From assembly GCA_032718475.1 (NCBI GenBank), contig JAUCBJ010001036.1, positions 1-64,000 on the forward strand: a DNA stretch of 64,000 bases. The letters run 5' to 3'. The stretch comes from Nemertoderma westbladi. Its lineage: Eukaryota > Xenacoelomorpha > Nemertodermatida > Nemertodermatidae. The notes beneath the pieces were generated by a model, which saw only the letters and a list, made by a program, of their open reading frames with translations, was not told the DNA's origin and did no database searches. A program made the translations under genes and the position numbers. Below, one piece after another: positions 10,801-24,164 of this stretch. Every line of letters begins with the position of its first letter. The first letter of the stretch is position 1.

Positions 10801-12222
10801 AATTGCGCTTATGTGAATAATTGTTTATTTTATCCTTAATAAGGGTTTTATAGCTCTTATTTATATAACCTATAACCAAATAATAGTGTTGGTTGTCAGA
10901 AATATTTATATTAACTTAAAGGTAAACGCAAGAGGCTTCTATTCTATTCTATTACTTTTAAAAGAAATCAATAATTAATTTATTATAGACTTCTAGAAAA
11001 TATTATCTTAATATATTAACACTTTACAATATATCCAAAATTAAATATAATTTGAAGTAGTCTAATCTCTCCAAGGTAAGTTTAATTCTAATCACGCCTA
11101 GAACAAGTTTAGGGTAGGCTGGGATGGAGGGCTTTCAATAATATCGAAAAGACCTTCAGAACATGGGGAGTCAGTACTGGCGAGGATTGATGTTGTTTAG
11201 CCGATGAGTATGGCGATTATGATGTGCTGCAGGAGAAAGCGATGAGATCATTGTTCGAGTGTGGTGGCATGTAGTCTTCTGCTGATTTCTTTTAGAAACA
11301 CGGCAGTGGATGGTCCTTGGCGCACAAAGGTCTCAAAGGACAATGGGTGAACTAGATTTCCCTGATCAACAAAACTCAGTGTAGTTATTCCTGATTGGCA
11401 GCAACACGGCCTCCTGACAAAGTTTTAGACAGGTGGCTTTGAGACGAATGTCTCAGTCAGCACCCAAACTCAGTCTAGCCAGTTTTTTATAATTTGATTT
11501 TATATCTGCATATTCTATTAAGAAATAAGGAGTGAGATCGTTGAATGTGGAATTGACAAATTCGTACAATTGAAATGGTACTGTATGAACATAAGTAATT
11601 GTTCTCCACCAGAAGCAATGGTGTGACGGGATCCAATGGAGTTGGCAGTTTGGACCCCGACTGGTGTGTGTGTTTGGTACTATACGCGTCGCCGCGTCTG
11701 TAGGCTGCTGAAAGGCTGTGGTCTGGATATAAGATATGAAAGGCCGTTAGAATAACTGAGTTTTTAGTGTCAGTTGTTATAATCACAGAACATATTAATA
11801 GCACAGTCATAATATAATAGCACGGTAATGACGACAGTTAAAAACTGTTCCGTCTCACAACTCTATAGATACCACCTGAATCATAATCCACAAGTACAAC
11901 GGTTATATATTATTAACACATATTAATCACAGTTACTGTATTGAGTGGCCTGGCCAGTAGATGCCTTCCAATCACCTGTTTTCCTCTCCCATCATTGGCT
12001 AACCCGATTAATGTCTATCTCGCCACTCCCTGCTGCCACTATCCCCATGTGCTAGCCCTGCTAGCCCCTTTGTCCCTCTGAGATGGTTTATGACCTCTCA
12101 ACTTTCCTTGTGGCTGGCGATGTGTATCGCCTAAATTGGTTGTTAGGTGACATTATTATTGGTAATGTCACCTTCCCAATTATAATTGGTAAAATGCCAC
12201 TTCGCCCATTTTCCGCTGGGTA
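10801..12222. other. Intron 1 sequence without a recognised gene
   Basis: An A/T-rich intron. A more GC-balanced stretch at 11100-11480 and a 107-codon minus frame at 11487-11810 match nothing I can name. Confidence 0.5.
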
Positions 12223-12314
12223 GTGCAGGGAATTAAATCCGCTTACAAATGGGCCAGATTTATTTTATACAATAGCTGTATTTTTTCTGAACTTCCTTTT
12301 CATTTTTGAATCAG

Positions 12315-12475
12315 AAACCGACGATTCATTCCACACATCACCTCTGCAAACTCCAAGTGATGCTGAGAATGAAACTTTTCAATTTTGTAATATCGCCCGA
12401 TCTCTGCAGCGAAAACTTTCCGAAATTAGAATATTAATCGCTAAAACCAATAACAATCTCAGAAACTTGATGTGA
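12315..12475 (+). CDS. Possible alternative terminal exon (acidic + coiled-coil-like tail)
   Basis: A pyrimidine-rich stretch ends TTTTTGAATCAG|, followed by a 53-codon open frame to a TGA. A phase-1 entry would be compatible with exon A. It reads TDDSFHTSPLQTP, then a basic, leucine-spaced helix SLQRKLSEIRILIA, then NLRNLM and stop. An AATAAA lies at 12671-12676, about 195 bp on. No family is recognised. The composition also suits the C-terminal tail of a transposon-encoded DNA-binding protein. The upstream sequence stays open in this frame back to about 12223 without a Met, so this could equally be a relic rather than an exon. Confidence 0.27.
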
Positions 12476-12789
12476 TGATAGCGTTTCTGATGCATAAATT
12501 TATATTGATAATTACTTAGTTTTACGTTAGACGTGGAGGTCTGGACTTACATTCGATATGATTTAAATTTTCATCGTAGACAAAGTTTTTCTGTGACAAA
12601 TTGAACCTAATTTAAAAATGATGAATTGATTGAATTGATAATGATGAATAATTGAAAAATTATAAAAGTTAATAAAATTGAAAAACCTAATATAATTCCT
12701 ACCTAATCTTACCTTGGCCCCCTAAACAAGCAGATTTTTTGCAAAATTTTGAAAATACAATATGTAATCCTAGGTCAGACTGTGAAATA

Positions 12790-13545
12790 TATTCCTGCCT
12801 TATTAGTAACTCCACCTACTGGCTCCAGATCCAGAAGTCGAAGAAATCCTGCCAAATACCTAACTGATCTAGACTTTGCTGATGACTTAGGAGTACTCTC
12901 AGAATCACTAGAGGGAGCCCAACGGCTCCTCAGCTCAATAGAACTGGCTGCTTCTAGTGTTTTTCTTTTTATTAACTCTAAGAAGACCAACATTTTGGCA
13001 GTTAAATTTGACAGTCCTGAGCAAATCTCTGATCAGATGAGCATAAACTCAAAGGATGGTATGATTGAGCATGTGGACGACTTCTGATACCTGGGATCAT
13101 GGATGATGATGACCTTCGAAAGGGAAAGGCATGGGCAGCATTGAATGGGCTTTCTAGGATTTGGAAGTCACACAGAATTCATTGGTTCCCCCAAGCTTGA
13201 CACTAGAACAAAGCCACCTCCGCTTTGTAGGACATTGTTTTCGCCCTAAGAACCAGCCTGTGCACAATCTTGTGCTTTGGCAGCCCCATTGAGAAAATAA
13301 GCATGGTGGACTGGACAGTCCATAACTTTCGTGAGACGCCTCCTAAAGAACACTGGCCTTGGAGGTGTGGATAAACTCTCAAAAGTCATGTTGAGTTGTG
13401 GTGGTGCCACTTTGTTGATAACCCGGCATAACGCTGCATTGGACTTGCAAATTGTGGATTGCATGGTGGTGACAAAATGTTTTTGTGTGCAGTATCAATG
13501 CAGCAGGCCGATTATAGTAGTAGTAGTAGTAGTGTGGAATTATAT
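12790..13545 (+). pseudogene. RTE family B RT/C-terminal fragment
   Basis: The frame reads TPPTGSRSRSRRNPAKYLTD and LDFADDLGVLSESLEGAQ (motif C FADD intact), then KKTNILAVKF and IEHVDDF. After a stop, broken frames carry the 'YLGSW' and C-terminal blocks (RRLLKNTGLGG) with several hundred bases deleted. It ends in a (TAG)n tail at about 13515-13533, typical of the RTE copies here. Confidence 0.8.
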
Positions 13546-14011
13546 GGAAGGGTTTACTGTGGAAGCTTTCCCATGGTGGTGAATAGGCATTCCTTGGCTT
13601 AACGAGCCTAAACTATTCTCCTATTCATTATAGTAATAATTTCATACCACACTTAAATAGTTCTCATAAGGAAATATTTTGTGAGTCAAAAGTGCAAGTA
13701 AGTGAAAACGTACAAAATTATATTATGGTCGCTTTCATTGAGATGGCTTACAGTTTTGCTGCATGAAGACCCAACTAGTGTTTCTTATATTATAAAGTTG
13801 TAATAGAAAATAAAGATGATTCATAGAGCCAACGATGCACGAGATGATTCTGCTAATTTTTCAAGTTTCCCAAATTTTAAAGAAAACTACGAAATTTCGT
13901 TCATTCCTTTACGATTAGTTTTGACTGCTTAAAAGTTTAAACTCATTTGTAACCAACAATATCTATTAATTTCGGATGCGGATTTGTGGAATATAGTTAT
14001 TAGTTAATTAG
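13546..14011. other. Intron sequence, nothing recognised
   Basis: No coding or repeat signal beyond A/T richness up to the first satellite array. Confidence 0.5.
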
Positions 14012-14196
14012 ACTACTACTAATACTACTATATTAACTACTAATACTACTATATTAACTACTAATACTACTATATCAACTACTAATACTACTATATTAAC
14101 TACTAATACTACTATATTAACTAATATTACTACTATATTAACTACTAATACTACTATATTAACTACTAATACTACTATGTTAACTACTAATTAACT
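14012..14196. repeat. 21-bp satellite, array 1 (about 9 units)
   Basis: Tandem units beginning TTAACTACTAATACTACTAT. One unit has a three-base ATT variant. It ends at the 3' tail of the RLE-type retroelement. Confidence 0.95.
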
Positions 14197-14204
14197 CTTT
14201 TACA

Positions 14205-15250
14205 GGCACTTTATTAATAGAACAAAATGAATAATTCCTACTCCGATACCGATAATAAAAAAAATAATAAATAAAGAAAGAAGGGCCTGTTTAGAGGCCT
14301 ATGTCTACCACTGACAGTCAGTCTAGCCGGTGTTGGTATCAGCGTTAGTCAGGCGAATCGAGTCTGCGGACACCTGATGATAAACAGGGCGTTTGGTGGC
14401 GGATCTCGCTCCACGGAGACACATCAAACTGGAGCGGAGAAGCGCGAAGCTTATCTTCCTCCGCGTCCAGCAGATACACTCAGAGTAGCTGAGGTCGCGA
14501 CGATCCGAGAGTTTAAGCGATAAACGCTTAACGAACTGTTGCATCGCTGGCGCGGTACCACCAAAGGCTGAAAGTATCAGAGGCACAAACGACGACAGTT
14601 CGACCTCTCGGATGCGCTCCTCGTACTTCAGGCGTTTCCGCGCCTCGTGGTGGGAATAAGCGCCCTCGGTGGTCATGGCTGCGTTGGTGGCCGCTAGAGG
14701 GTTGTAGACCGAGACGTCGAAGTAAGTCTTCTCGAACCGGCCACCCCAGAACCCGCTGACAGAGACGTCCAACCTCGCCTGATCTTCTGTGGAGGTGGAT
14801 CTGTGGGTGAACTCCTCACCTGTTAGAGGCTGGAGTGTTGGCTCTACTGCGACGTTGTGGGCTACTTCAGTTAGCGCGTCGGCAACGAAATCGCGTATCT
14901 CGTTGTGCCTTATCGAGGGATAACCCCCGGTGGGGCACGACAGGACGTGTGAAGGGGAAAATCGTTCCCCACAGACACAACGAGAAGGGAGCGACTTCGG
15001 TTGCCAGCCGTAGCGCAGACACAGAGCGTCGCGGAACTCTTCCTTAGACAGGTGAGTTTTGTGAAGGGTGACCGGTTTTGAGTTCAACCAAGCTGAAGCC
15101 CCCTTCTCCGACACCAGCTCCCTCAGATTCTGTTGGGACTCCGATAGCCGACCATGACATTCTGTTGTTTTGGTCTTAGACGCCACGAAGGATTCAGCCT
15201 TTATTAGATTAGTGATATGGTTCTGATCCTCCCTGACGTCTGACATGGTC
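14205..15250 (-). CDS. RLE-type retroelement C-terminal ORF (zinc knuckle + restriction-like nuclease)
   Basis: The minus frame 14323-15246 is intact for 307 codons. It has LNSKPVTLHKTHLSKEEFRD, ALCLRYGWQPKSLPSRC, and the metal-binding pattern C-x-C-x7-H-x4-C in CVCGERFSPSHVLSCPTGG. Then come IRHNEIRDFVADAL and two D-V pairs, ARLDVSVSGFW and FDVSVYNP. It ends LLRSSLMCLRGAR. A Cys/His knuckle, then RHN, then paired acidic strands recalls the restriction-like endonuclease end of site-specific LINEs. The catalytic role is inferred. The RT that should precede it is missing: the element is truncated at 15250, exactly where satellite begins. The 3' tail is A/T-rich (14205-14290). A broken relative lies at 41.9-42.8 kb. 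Confidence 0.65.
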
Positions 15251-15258
15251 TGACATGG

Positions 15259-15997
15259 TGTTAACTACTAATACTACTATATTAACTACTAATACTACTA
15301 CATTAACTACTAATACTACTATATTAACTACTAATACTACTACATTAACTACTAATACTACTATATTAACTACTAATACTACTACATTAACTACTAATAC
15401 TACTATATTAACTACTAATACTACCATATTAACTACTAATACTACTATGTTAACTACTAATACTACTATATTAACTACTAATACTACTACATTAACTACT
15501 AATACTACTATATTAACTACTAATACTACTACATTAACTACTAATACTACTATATTAACTACTAATACTACTATATTAACTACTAATACTACTATATTAA
15601 CTACTAATACTACTATATTAACTACTAATATATTAACTACTAATACTACTATATTAACTACTAATACTACTATATTAACTACTAATACTACTATATTAAC
15701 TACTAATACTATTATATTAACTACTAATACTACTATATTAACTACTAATATTTTAACTACTAATACTACTATATTAACTACTAATACTACTATATTAACT
15801 ACTAATACTACTATATTAACTACTAATACTACTATATTAACTACTAATACTACTATATTAACTACTAATACTACTATATTAACTACTAATACAACTATAT
15901 TAACTACTAATACTACCATATTAACTACTAATACTACTATATCAACTACTAATACTACTATGTTAACTACTAATACTACTATATTAACTAATAATTA
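15259..15997. repeat. 21-bp satellite, array 2 (about 35 units)
   Basis: Same unit as array 1. In the first third, ...ACTACTATAT... and ...ACTACTACAT... units alternate, a 42-bp higher-order period. A few units lose 3-9 bases. Confidence 0.95.
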
Positions 15998-16016
15998 AAT
16001 GCTTGAGTTAATACAA

Positions 16017-16591
16017 TTATTTTATTCTTTAATTGTCAAGCTGAAGTAAAAAACCTTACCGGTAGGTATGCCAGTACAGTACGATACAAATACTAAAATA
16101 AAAAAGCAACTGACCATTAGACGTTGCATGCAATCAGTGATCAGCTGACGGCTGTCAGCTGATCAGTAGGTTTTGCCCCAATGGGGGCTTTCTCAAGTAG
16201 CTAGAGCACCCTTTGCGTCCTGTCCTGCAAAAACTAGAAATGTTTTATATACGCACTCGCCAGCCAGCTATTAACAAGCAGAAACGTGATTGGCGCAAGT
16301 TTGAGGTGCTGCTTCCCAGTGGTTAGACGGATACACTTCTACCTGTTTCACTTTACCGTCCCGTCTCCCTTGGGAACTTCTATCTATTGTCTCCTTTCTA
16401 GCACTAGCTACTTGAGAAAGCCCCCATTGGGGCGAAACCTACTGATCAGCTGACAGCCGTCAGCTGATCACTGATTGCATGCAACGTCTAATGGTCAGTT
16501 GCTTTTTTATTTTAGTATTTGTATCGTACTGTACTGGCATACCTACCGGTAAGGTTTTTTACTTCAGCTTGACAATTAAAGAATAAAATAA
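16017..16591. mobile_element. Fold-back element with 188-bp inverted arms
   Basis: Arms 16017-16204 and 16404-16591 are near-perfect reverse complements starting TTATTTTATTCTTTAATTGT, and about 200 bp of unique sequence lies between. Each arm holds an inner palindrome (TGATCAGCTGAC..GTCAGCTGATCA) and GCCCCAATGGGGGC. It lies between satellite arrays 2 and 3. No ORF and no clear target duplication. Confidence 0.85.
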
Positions 16592-19500
16592 ATATATTAA
16601 CTACTAATACTACTACATTAACTACTAATACAACTATATTAACTACTAATACTACCATATTAACTACTAATACTACTAATTAACTACTAATACTACCATA
16701 TTAACTACTAATACTACTATATTAACTACTAATACTACTATATTAACTACTAATACTACTATATTAACTACTAATACTACTATATTAACTACTAATACTA
16801 CTATATAACTACTAATACTACTATATTAACTACTAATACTACTATATAACTACTAATACTACTATATTAACTACTAATACTACTATATTAACTACTAATA
16901 CTACTATATTAACTACTAATACTACTATATTAACTACTAATACTACTATATTAACTACTAATACTACTATATTAACTACTAATACTACTATATTAACTAC
17001 TAATACTACTATATTAACTACTAATACTACTATATTAACTACTAATACTACTATATTAACTACTAATACTACTATATTAACTACTAATACTACTATATTA
17101 ACTACTAATACTACTATATTAACTACTAATACTACTATATTAACTACTAATACTACCATATTAACTACTAATACTACTATATTAACTACTAATACTACTA
17201 TATTAACTACTAATACTACTATATTAACTACATAATACTACTATATTAACTACTAATACTACTATATTAACTACTAATACTACTATATTAACTACTAATA
17301 CTACTATATTAACTACTAATACTACTATATTAACTACTAATACTACTATATTAACTACTAATACTACTATATTAACTACTAATACTACTATATTAACTAC
17401 TAATACTACTATATTAACTACTAATACTACTATATTAACTACTAATACTACTATATTAACTACTAATACTACTATATTAACTACTAATACTACTATATTA
17501 ACTACTAATACTACTATATTAACTACTAATACTACTATATTAACTAATACTACTATATTAACTACTAATACTACTATATTAACTACTAATACTACTATAT
17601 TAACTACTAATACTACGATATTAACTAATAATACTACTAATACTACGATATTAACTAATAATACTACTAATACTACGATATTAACTAATAATACTACTAA
17701 TACTACGATATAACTAATAAACTACTAATACTACATATTAACTATAATACTACTAATACTACTATATTAACTAATACTACTATATTAACTACTAATACTA
17801 CTATATTAACTAATACTACTATATTAACTACATACTACTATATTAACTACTAATACTACTATATTAACTACTAATACTACTATTAACTATAATACTACTA
17901 ATACTACGATATTAACTAATAATACTACTAATACTACTATATTAACTAATAATACTACTATATTAACTACTAATACTACTATATTAACTACTAATACTAC
18001 TATATTAACTACTAATACTACTATATTAACTACTAATACTACTAATACTACTATACTATAATACTACTAATACTACTATATTAACTACTAATACTACTCA
18101 TATTAACTACTAATACTACTAATACTACTATATTAACTACTAATACTACTATAACTACTAATACTACTAATACTACTATACTATATACTACTAATACTAC
18201 GATATTAACTACTAATACTACTAATACTACGATATTAACTAATAATACTACTAATACTACGATATTAACTAATAATACTACTAATACTACGATATTAACT
18301 AATAATACTACTAATACTACGATATTAACTAATAATACTACTATATTAACTATAATACTACTATACTACTATTAACTAATAACTACTAATACTACTATAT
18401 TAACTACTAATACTACTATATTAACTACTAATACTACTATATTAACTACTAATACTACTATATTAACTACTAATACTACTATATTAACTACTAATACTAC
18501 TATATTAACTACTAATACTACTATACTAATATACTACTAATACTACTATATTAACTACTAATACTACTATATTAACTACTAATACTACTATATTAACTAA
18601 TACTACTATATTAACTACTAATACTACTATATTAACTACTAATACTACTATATTAACTACTAATACTACTATATTAACTACTAATACTACTATATTAACT
18701 ACTAATACTACGATATTAACTACTAATACTACTAATAACTACTAATACTTAACTAATAATACTACTAATACTACTATATTAACTACTAATACTACTAATT
18801 AACTACTATACTACTATATAACTACTAATACTACTATATTAACTACTAATACTCTATTAACTACTAATACTACTATATTAACTACTAATACTACTAATAC
18901 TACTATTAACTACTAATACTACTATATTAACTACTAATACTACTATATTAACTACTAATACTACTATATTAACTACTAATACTACTATATTAACTACTAA
19001 TACTACTATATTAACTACTAATACTACTATATTAACTACTAATACTACTATATTAACTACTAATACTACTATATTAACTACTAATACTACTATATTAACT
19101 ACTAATACTACTATATTAACTACTAATACTACTATATTAACTACTAATACTACTATATTAACTACTAATACTACTATATTAACTACTAATACTACTATAT
19201 TAACTACTAATACTACTATATTAACTACTAATACTACTATATTAACTACTAATACTACTATATTAACTACTAATACTACTATATTAACTACTAATACTAC
19301 TATATTAACTACTAATACTACTATATTAACTACTAATACTACTATATTAACTACTAATACTACTATATTAACTACTAATACTACTATATTAACTACTAAT
19401 ACTACTATATTAACTACTAATACTACTATATTAACTAATAATACTACTAATACTACGATATTAACTAATAATACTACTAATACTACTATATTAACTACTA

Positions 19501-22195
19501 ATACTACTATATTAACTACTAATACTACTATATTAACTACTAATACTACTATATTAACTACTAATACTACTATATTAACTACTAATACTACTATATTAAC
19601 TACTAATACTACTATATTAACTACTAATACTACTATATTAACTAATACTACTATATTAACTACTAATACTACTATATTAACTAATAATACTACTATATTA
19701 ACTACTAATACTACTATATTAACTACTAATACTACTATATTAACTACTAATACTACTATATTAACTACTAATACTACTATATTAACTACTAATACTACTA
19801 TATTAACTACTAATACTACTATATTAACTACTAATACTACTATATTAACTACTAATACTACTATATTAACTACTAATACTACTATATTAACTACTAATAC
19901 TACTATATTAACTACTAATACTACTATATTAACTACTAATACTACTATATTAACTAATAATACTACTAATACTACGTATACTAATAAACTACTATACTAC
20001 TATATTAACTACTAATACTACTATATTAACTACTAATACTACTATATTAACTACTAATACTACTATATTATACTACTAATACTACGTATATTAACTACTA
20101 ATACTACTATATTAACTACTAATACTACTATATTAACTACTAATACTACTATATTAACTACTAATACTACTATATTAACTACTAATACTACTATATTAAC
20201 TACTAATACTACATATTAACTTATACTACTAATACTACTATTACTATAACTACTAATACTACTATATTAACTACTAATACTACTATATTAACTACTAATA
20301 CTACTATATTAACTACTAATACTACTATATTAACTACTAATACTACTATATTAACTACTAATACTACTATATTAACTACTAATACTACTATATTAACTAC
20401 TAATACTACTATATTAACTACTAATACTACTATATTAACTACTAATACTACTATATTAACTACTAATACTACTATATTAACTACTAATACTACTATATTA
20501 ACTACTAATACTACTATATTAACTACTAATACTACTATATTAACTACTAATACTACTATATTAACTACTAATACTACTATATTAACTACTAATACTACTA
20601 TATTAACTACTAATACTACTATATTAACTACTAATACTACTATATTAACTACTAATACTACTATATTAACTACTAATACTACTATATTAACTAATACTAC
20701 TATATTAACTACTAATACTACTATATTAACTACTAATACTACTATATTAACTACTAATACTACTATATTAACTACTAATACTACTATATTAACTACTAAT
20801 ACTACTATATTAACTACTAATACTACTATATTAACTACTAATACTACTATATTAACTACTAATACTACTATATTAACTACTAATACTACTATATTAACTA
20901 CTAATACTACTATATTAACTACTAATACTACTATATTAACTAATACTACTATATTAACTACTAATACTACTATATTAACTACTAATACTACTAATACTAC
21001 GATATTAACTATAATACTACTAATACTACTATATTAACTACTAATACTACTATATTAACTACTAATACTACTATATTAACTACTAATACTACTAATACTA
21101 CGATATTAACTAATCCATATTAACTACTAATACTACGATATTAACTAATAATACTACTAATACTACGATATTAACTAATAATACTACTAATACTACGATA
21201 TTAACTAATAATACTACTAATACTACTATATTAACTACTAATACTACTATATTAACTACTAATACTACGATATTAACTATAATACTACTAATACTACATA
21301 TTAACTATATACTACTAATACTACTATATTAACTACTAATACTACTATATTAACTACTAATACTACTATATTAACTACTAATACTACTATATTAACTACT
21401 AATACTACTATATTAACTACTAATACTACTATATTAACTACTAATACTACTATATTAACTACTAATACTACTATATTAACTACTAATACTACTATATTAA
21501 CTACTAATACTACTATATTAACTACTAATACTACTATATTAACTACTAATACTACATATTAACTACTACTACTACTAATACTACTATATTAACTACTAAT
21601 ACTACTATATTAACTACTAATACTACTATATTAACTACTACTATATTAACTATAATACTACTATATAACTACTAATACTACTATATTAACTACTAATACT
21701 ACTATATTAACTACTAATACTACTATTAACTTAACTACTAATACTACGATATTAACTATAATACTACTAATACTACTATATTAACTACTAATACTACTAT
21801 ATTAACTACTAATACTACTATATCGATATTAACTAATAATACTACTAATACTACTATATTAACTACTAATACTACTATATTAACTACTAATACTACTATA
21901 TTAACTACTAATACTACGATATTAACTAATAATACTACTAATACTACGATACTACTATACTACTAATACTACTATATTAACTACTAATACTACTATATTA
22001 ACTACTAATACTACTATATTAACTACTAATACTACTATATTAACTACTAATACTACTATATTAACTACTAATACTACGATATTAACTACTAATACTACTA
22101 TATTAACTACTATACTACTAATACTACTATATATAACTACTAATACTACTATATTAACTACTAATACTACTATATTAACTAATACTACTAATAAA
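16592..22195. repeat. 21-bp satellite, array 3 (roughly 265 units)
   Basis: The main array of the TTAACTACTAATACT... unit. Long homogeneous runs are mixed with variant zones (TACGATATTAACTAATAA types at about 17610-17760, 18180-18350 and 21100-21220) and small deletions. The + strand has almost no G. It ends about 120 bp before exon B, after a short AATA/AACA-rich stretch (22190-22236). Confidence 0.95.
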
Positions 22196-22314
22196 TAATA
22201 AATAAATAACAATAAATAACAATAATAAATAACAATCCGCTGGCACATTAAATTCATTATAATTGTTCATTATAATTGTTCATTATAATTGTTCAATACT
22301 TGTTTGTTACTCAG

Positions 22315-22465
22315 GAAACTCATTCATATCATGTAACGCTCCAGTATACAAAGTAGACGCCGACGCAGACCGAAGATGCAACGTTCCTGACTTAGGAGTC
22401 AATGGGTTTGACAACATCGCCAGTTCCATTATAATTACAGGAATCTTTCCTTGGCAAATATACAG
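22315..22465 (+). CDS. Exon B: beta/gamma-crystallin Greek key with canonical Ca2+ motif
   Basis: The acceptor is TTGTTACTCAG| and the donor ACAG|GTGATT; length is 151 nt. Phase 1 entry completes the Gly of FKG begun in exon A and phase 2 exit leaves a split Ser. It reads GNSFISC, later LGVNGFDNIASSIIITG, and ends PWQIY. DNIASS fits the [ND][ND]xx[ST]S calcium-binding signature of beta/gamma-crystallins exactly. The WQIY end starts the next key. The exon lies about 120 bp downstream of a 5.6-kb satellite array, and three copies of a 13-bp repeat (unit TTCATTATAATTG) sit between them at about 22252-22293. Two Cys in this key are not typical of vertebrate lens crystallins and suit an extracellular protein. 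Confidence 0.84.
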
Positions 22466-23105
22466 GTGATTTTAGATTTCTATGAAAAAGTACAGATCGA
22501 AATCAGATATTTTTAATTAATTTAAAAATTAAAATCCTGAAGAATTGTAAAGGGCTAATTAACCGCAGCTGCAAATTTTGTATACCTAGAAACCCAGTCA
22601 ATCATTCAATACTTTTTACTCCTTATCGGATTAATTGATTTTATGTTTAGTGTGTGTCATGTACTATTATTGCTGCTATTCAGTTCTTCATATTATATCA
22701 CTATAATGCCTAAAGGAAATGACATTTTCATAAGACAAAACCAGGTAGCAGGTAGGTCTCTATAATTTAGCATTACCAGGAGCGCGATTACTTTTGAACA
22801 CTCCTGGTAAATACATTACAAACATGACGGTAAGGAAATCGAAAACTAAACATAAATTATTGTTGGTAAAACCGCTTTTAGATCGAATACGCCCAAGTCA
22901 TCAGTAAAGTCTATCAGTAAAAGGTATTTCTCTGGATTATTACCTCTACTTCTTAGGCATTAGTTTAGCCTGGTGCCCCATTTTTTTTAACCATCATCAC
23001 GACAAGATCTACGGTTATATAATTTATATATGTATTAACATATATATATACATATACATACATATAAAACAAATATATGTATGTATTAGCAATCCCATAT
23101 CCCTC
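22466..23105. other. Intron 2 start, nothing coding
   Basis: A/T-rich sequence. A TA/TATG microsatellite lies at about 23020-23085. Confidence 0.5.
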
Positions 23106-23109
23106 GAAT

Positions 23110-23265
23110 TTCTTAAATAAGTCAACATAGATAATATCCAGAATCAAAAACAAATCTGTCTTTCTTTGTTGATAAATCTTCAATTAACCTTATATGTGCC
23201 AGACTTGTATAAACTATACAATAGATTTCTATTAAATCGCACCAGGGATCCTGTTGAGTGACTGT
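23110..23265 (-). pseudogene. Degenerate RTE family B RT fragment
   Basis: The minus strand reads HIRLIEDLSTKKDRF in one frame and LDIIYVDLFKKF in the next. These correspond to the block before RT motif A and to motif A (VDFFKAF) of the family B copy at 29.1 kb. It is short and strongly diverged. Confidence 0.55.
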
Positions 23266-24164
23266 TACGTGGGAAACAAAATGGGTTCCATAAAGGTCGT
23301 CAGACAATGGAGGGGAAGCCCCACTGATGGAGGAATTTTTTTCATTCCTTCTGAGTGGGTTCTCAACAAACTTCTCAAGTTCATAGAAGATAGTTGTAAA
23401 CATCAAGGGTGTTTTTTACTGAAACACAGGCTAACCCAAACAATAACCTATTTTCTACTTCATAAATTCCAATCTGAGTGCAAATAGCCCAAGCACTCTG
23501 TCTATCCTCTAGTTACCAAGGATGTGTGTTGTTCACTTGGCAATGAAATGTTTGTTTGGAGAATAATTTAATTTTAGATCAACTTCTAGGTTGGTGCTGT
23601 GTATCTGTAATGGAAGCTAGGCTACTGGAATACTAGGCTACTAGGCTACTCCTGCGTTCTGATGGATAACTGCCTGCCACTCCTGCGTACTGACGGAAAA
23701 CTGCCTGCCGTATTGCTGACAACTACCTGACTACTAAACACTGACTAACTAACCCCCCCCCCCCCCCCCACACCCCCCCTTTATAGACAACCGCTTAGCT
23801 TAGAATATATACTGGTAATAGTTTCCAAAACGTAAACAAAAGTAGCCCTATTCTCTTCTATGCAGCTTAAAAGTCCCATTAGCGTAAAACACACAGGCTA
23901 CTTTATGAATTACAAACCCAAAAAGGCTGAATGAGACACAGAATCCAAATTGCATCCCCCCCCCCCCCCCCCCCCCAATTTAAATTAAATTGCAGTAAAG
24001 CAACAAATCAGAAAATCACATAATCACTGTACTCAAAGACAGAATTGTGTAACACAGTTCCGGTACAATTATTAACATAATTAAAGATGGCTGACATATG
24101 TCATTCTTATTATAGCACAGCCTATCTCTCAGGATACATCCAATCAAAGCGCTAGAAAAGTATA
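23266..24164. other. Region without a supported gene; two poly-C tracts
   Basis: Poly-C runs at about 23754-23769 and 23956-23976. 'CTACTGGAATACTAGGCTACTAGGCTACT' type short repeats lie near 23625. Nothing coding was recognised. Confidence 0.55.

Noticed and set aside
15209-15998. Long frames on both strands made of LTTNTTI or VVLVVNI heptads
   Set aside because: A 21-bp satellite is a multiple of three and has no stop, so open frames are automatic. No promoter, no non-repeat domain.
16842-17159. 105-codon VVLVVNI frame
   Set aside because: Same satellite artefact.
13970-22236. CRISPR-like array
   Set aside because: Repeats are contiguous 21-bp units without unique spacers, in a eukaryotic setting.
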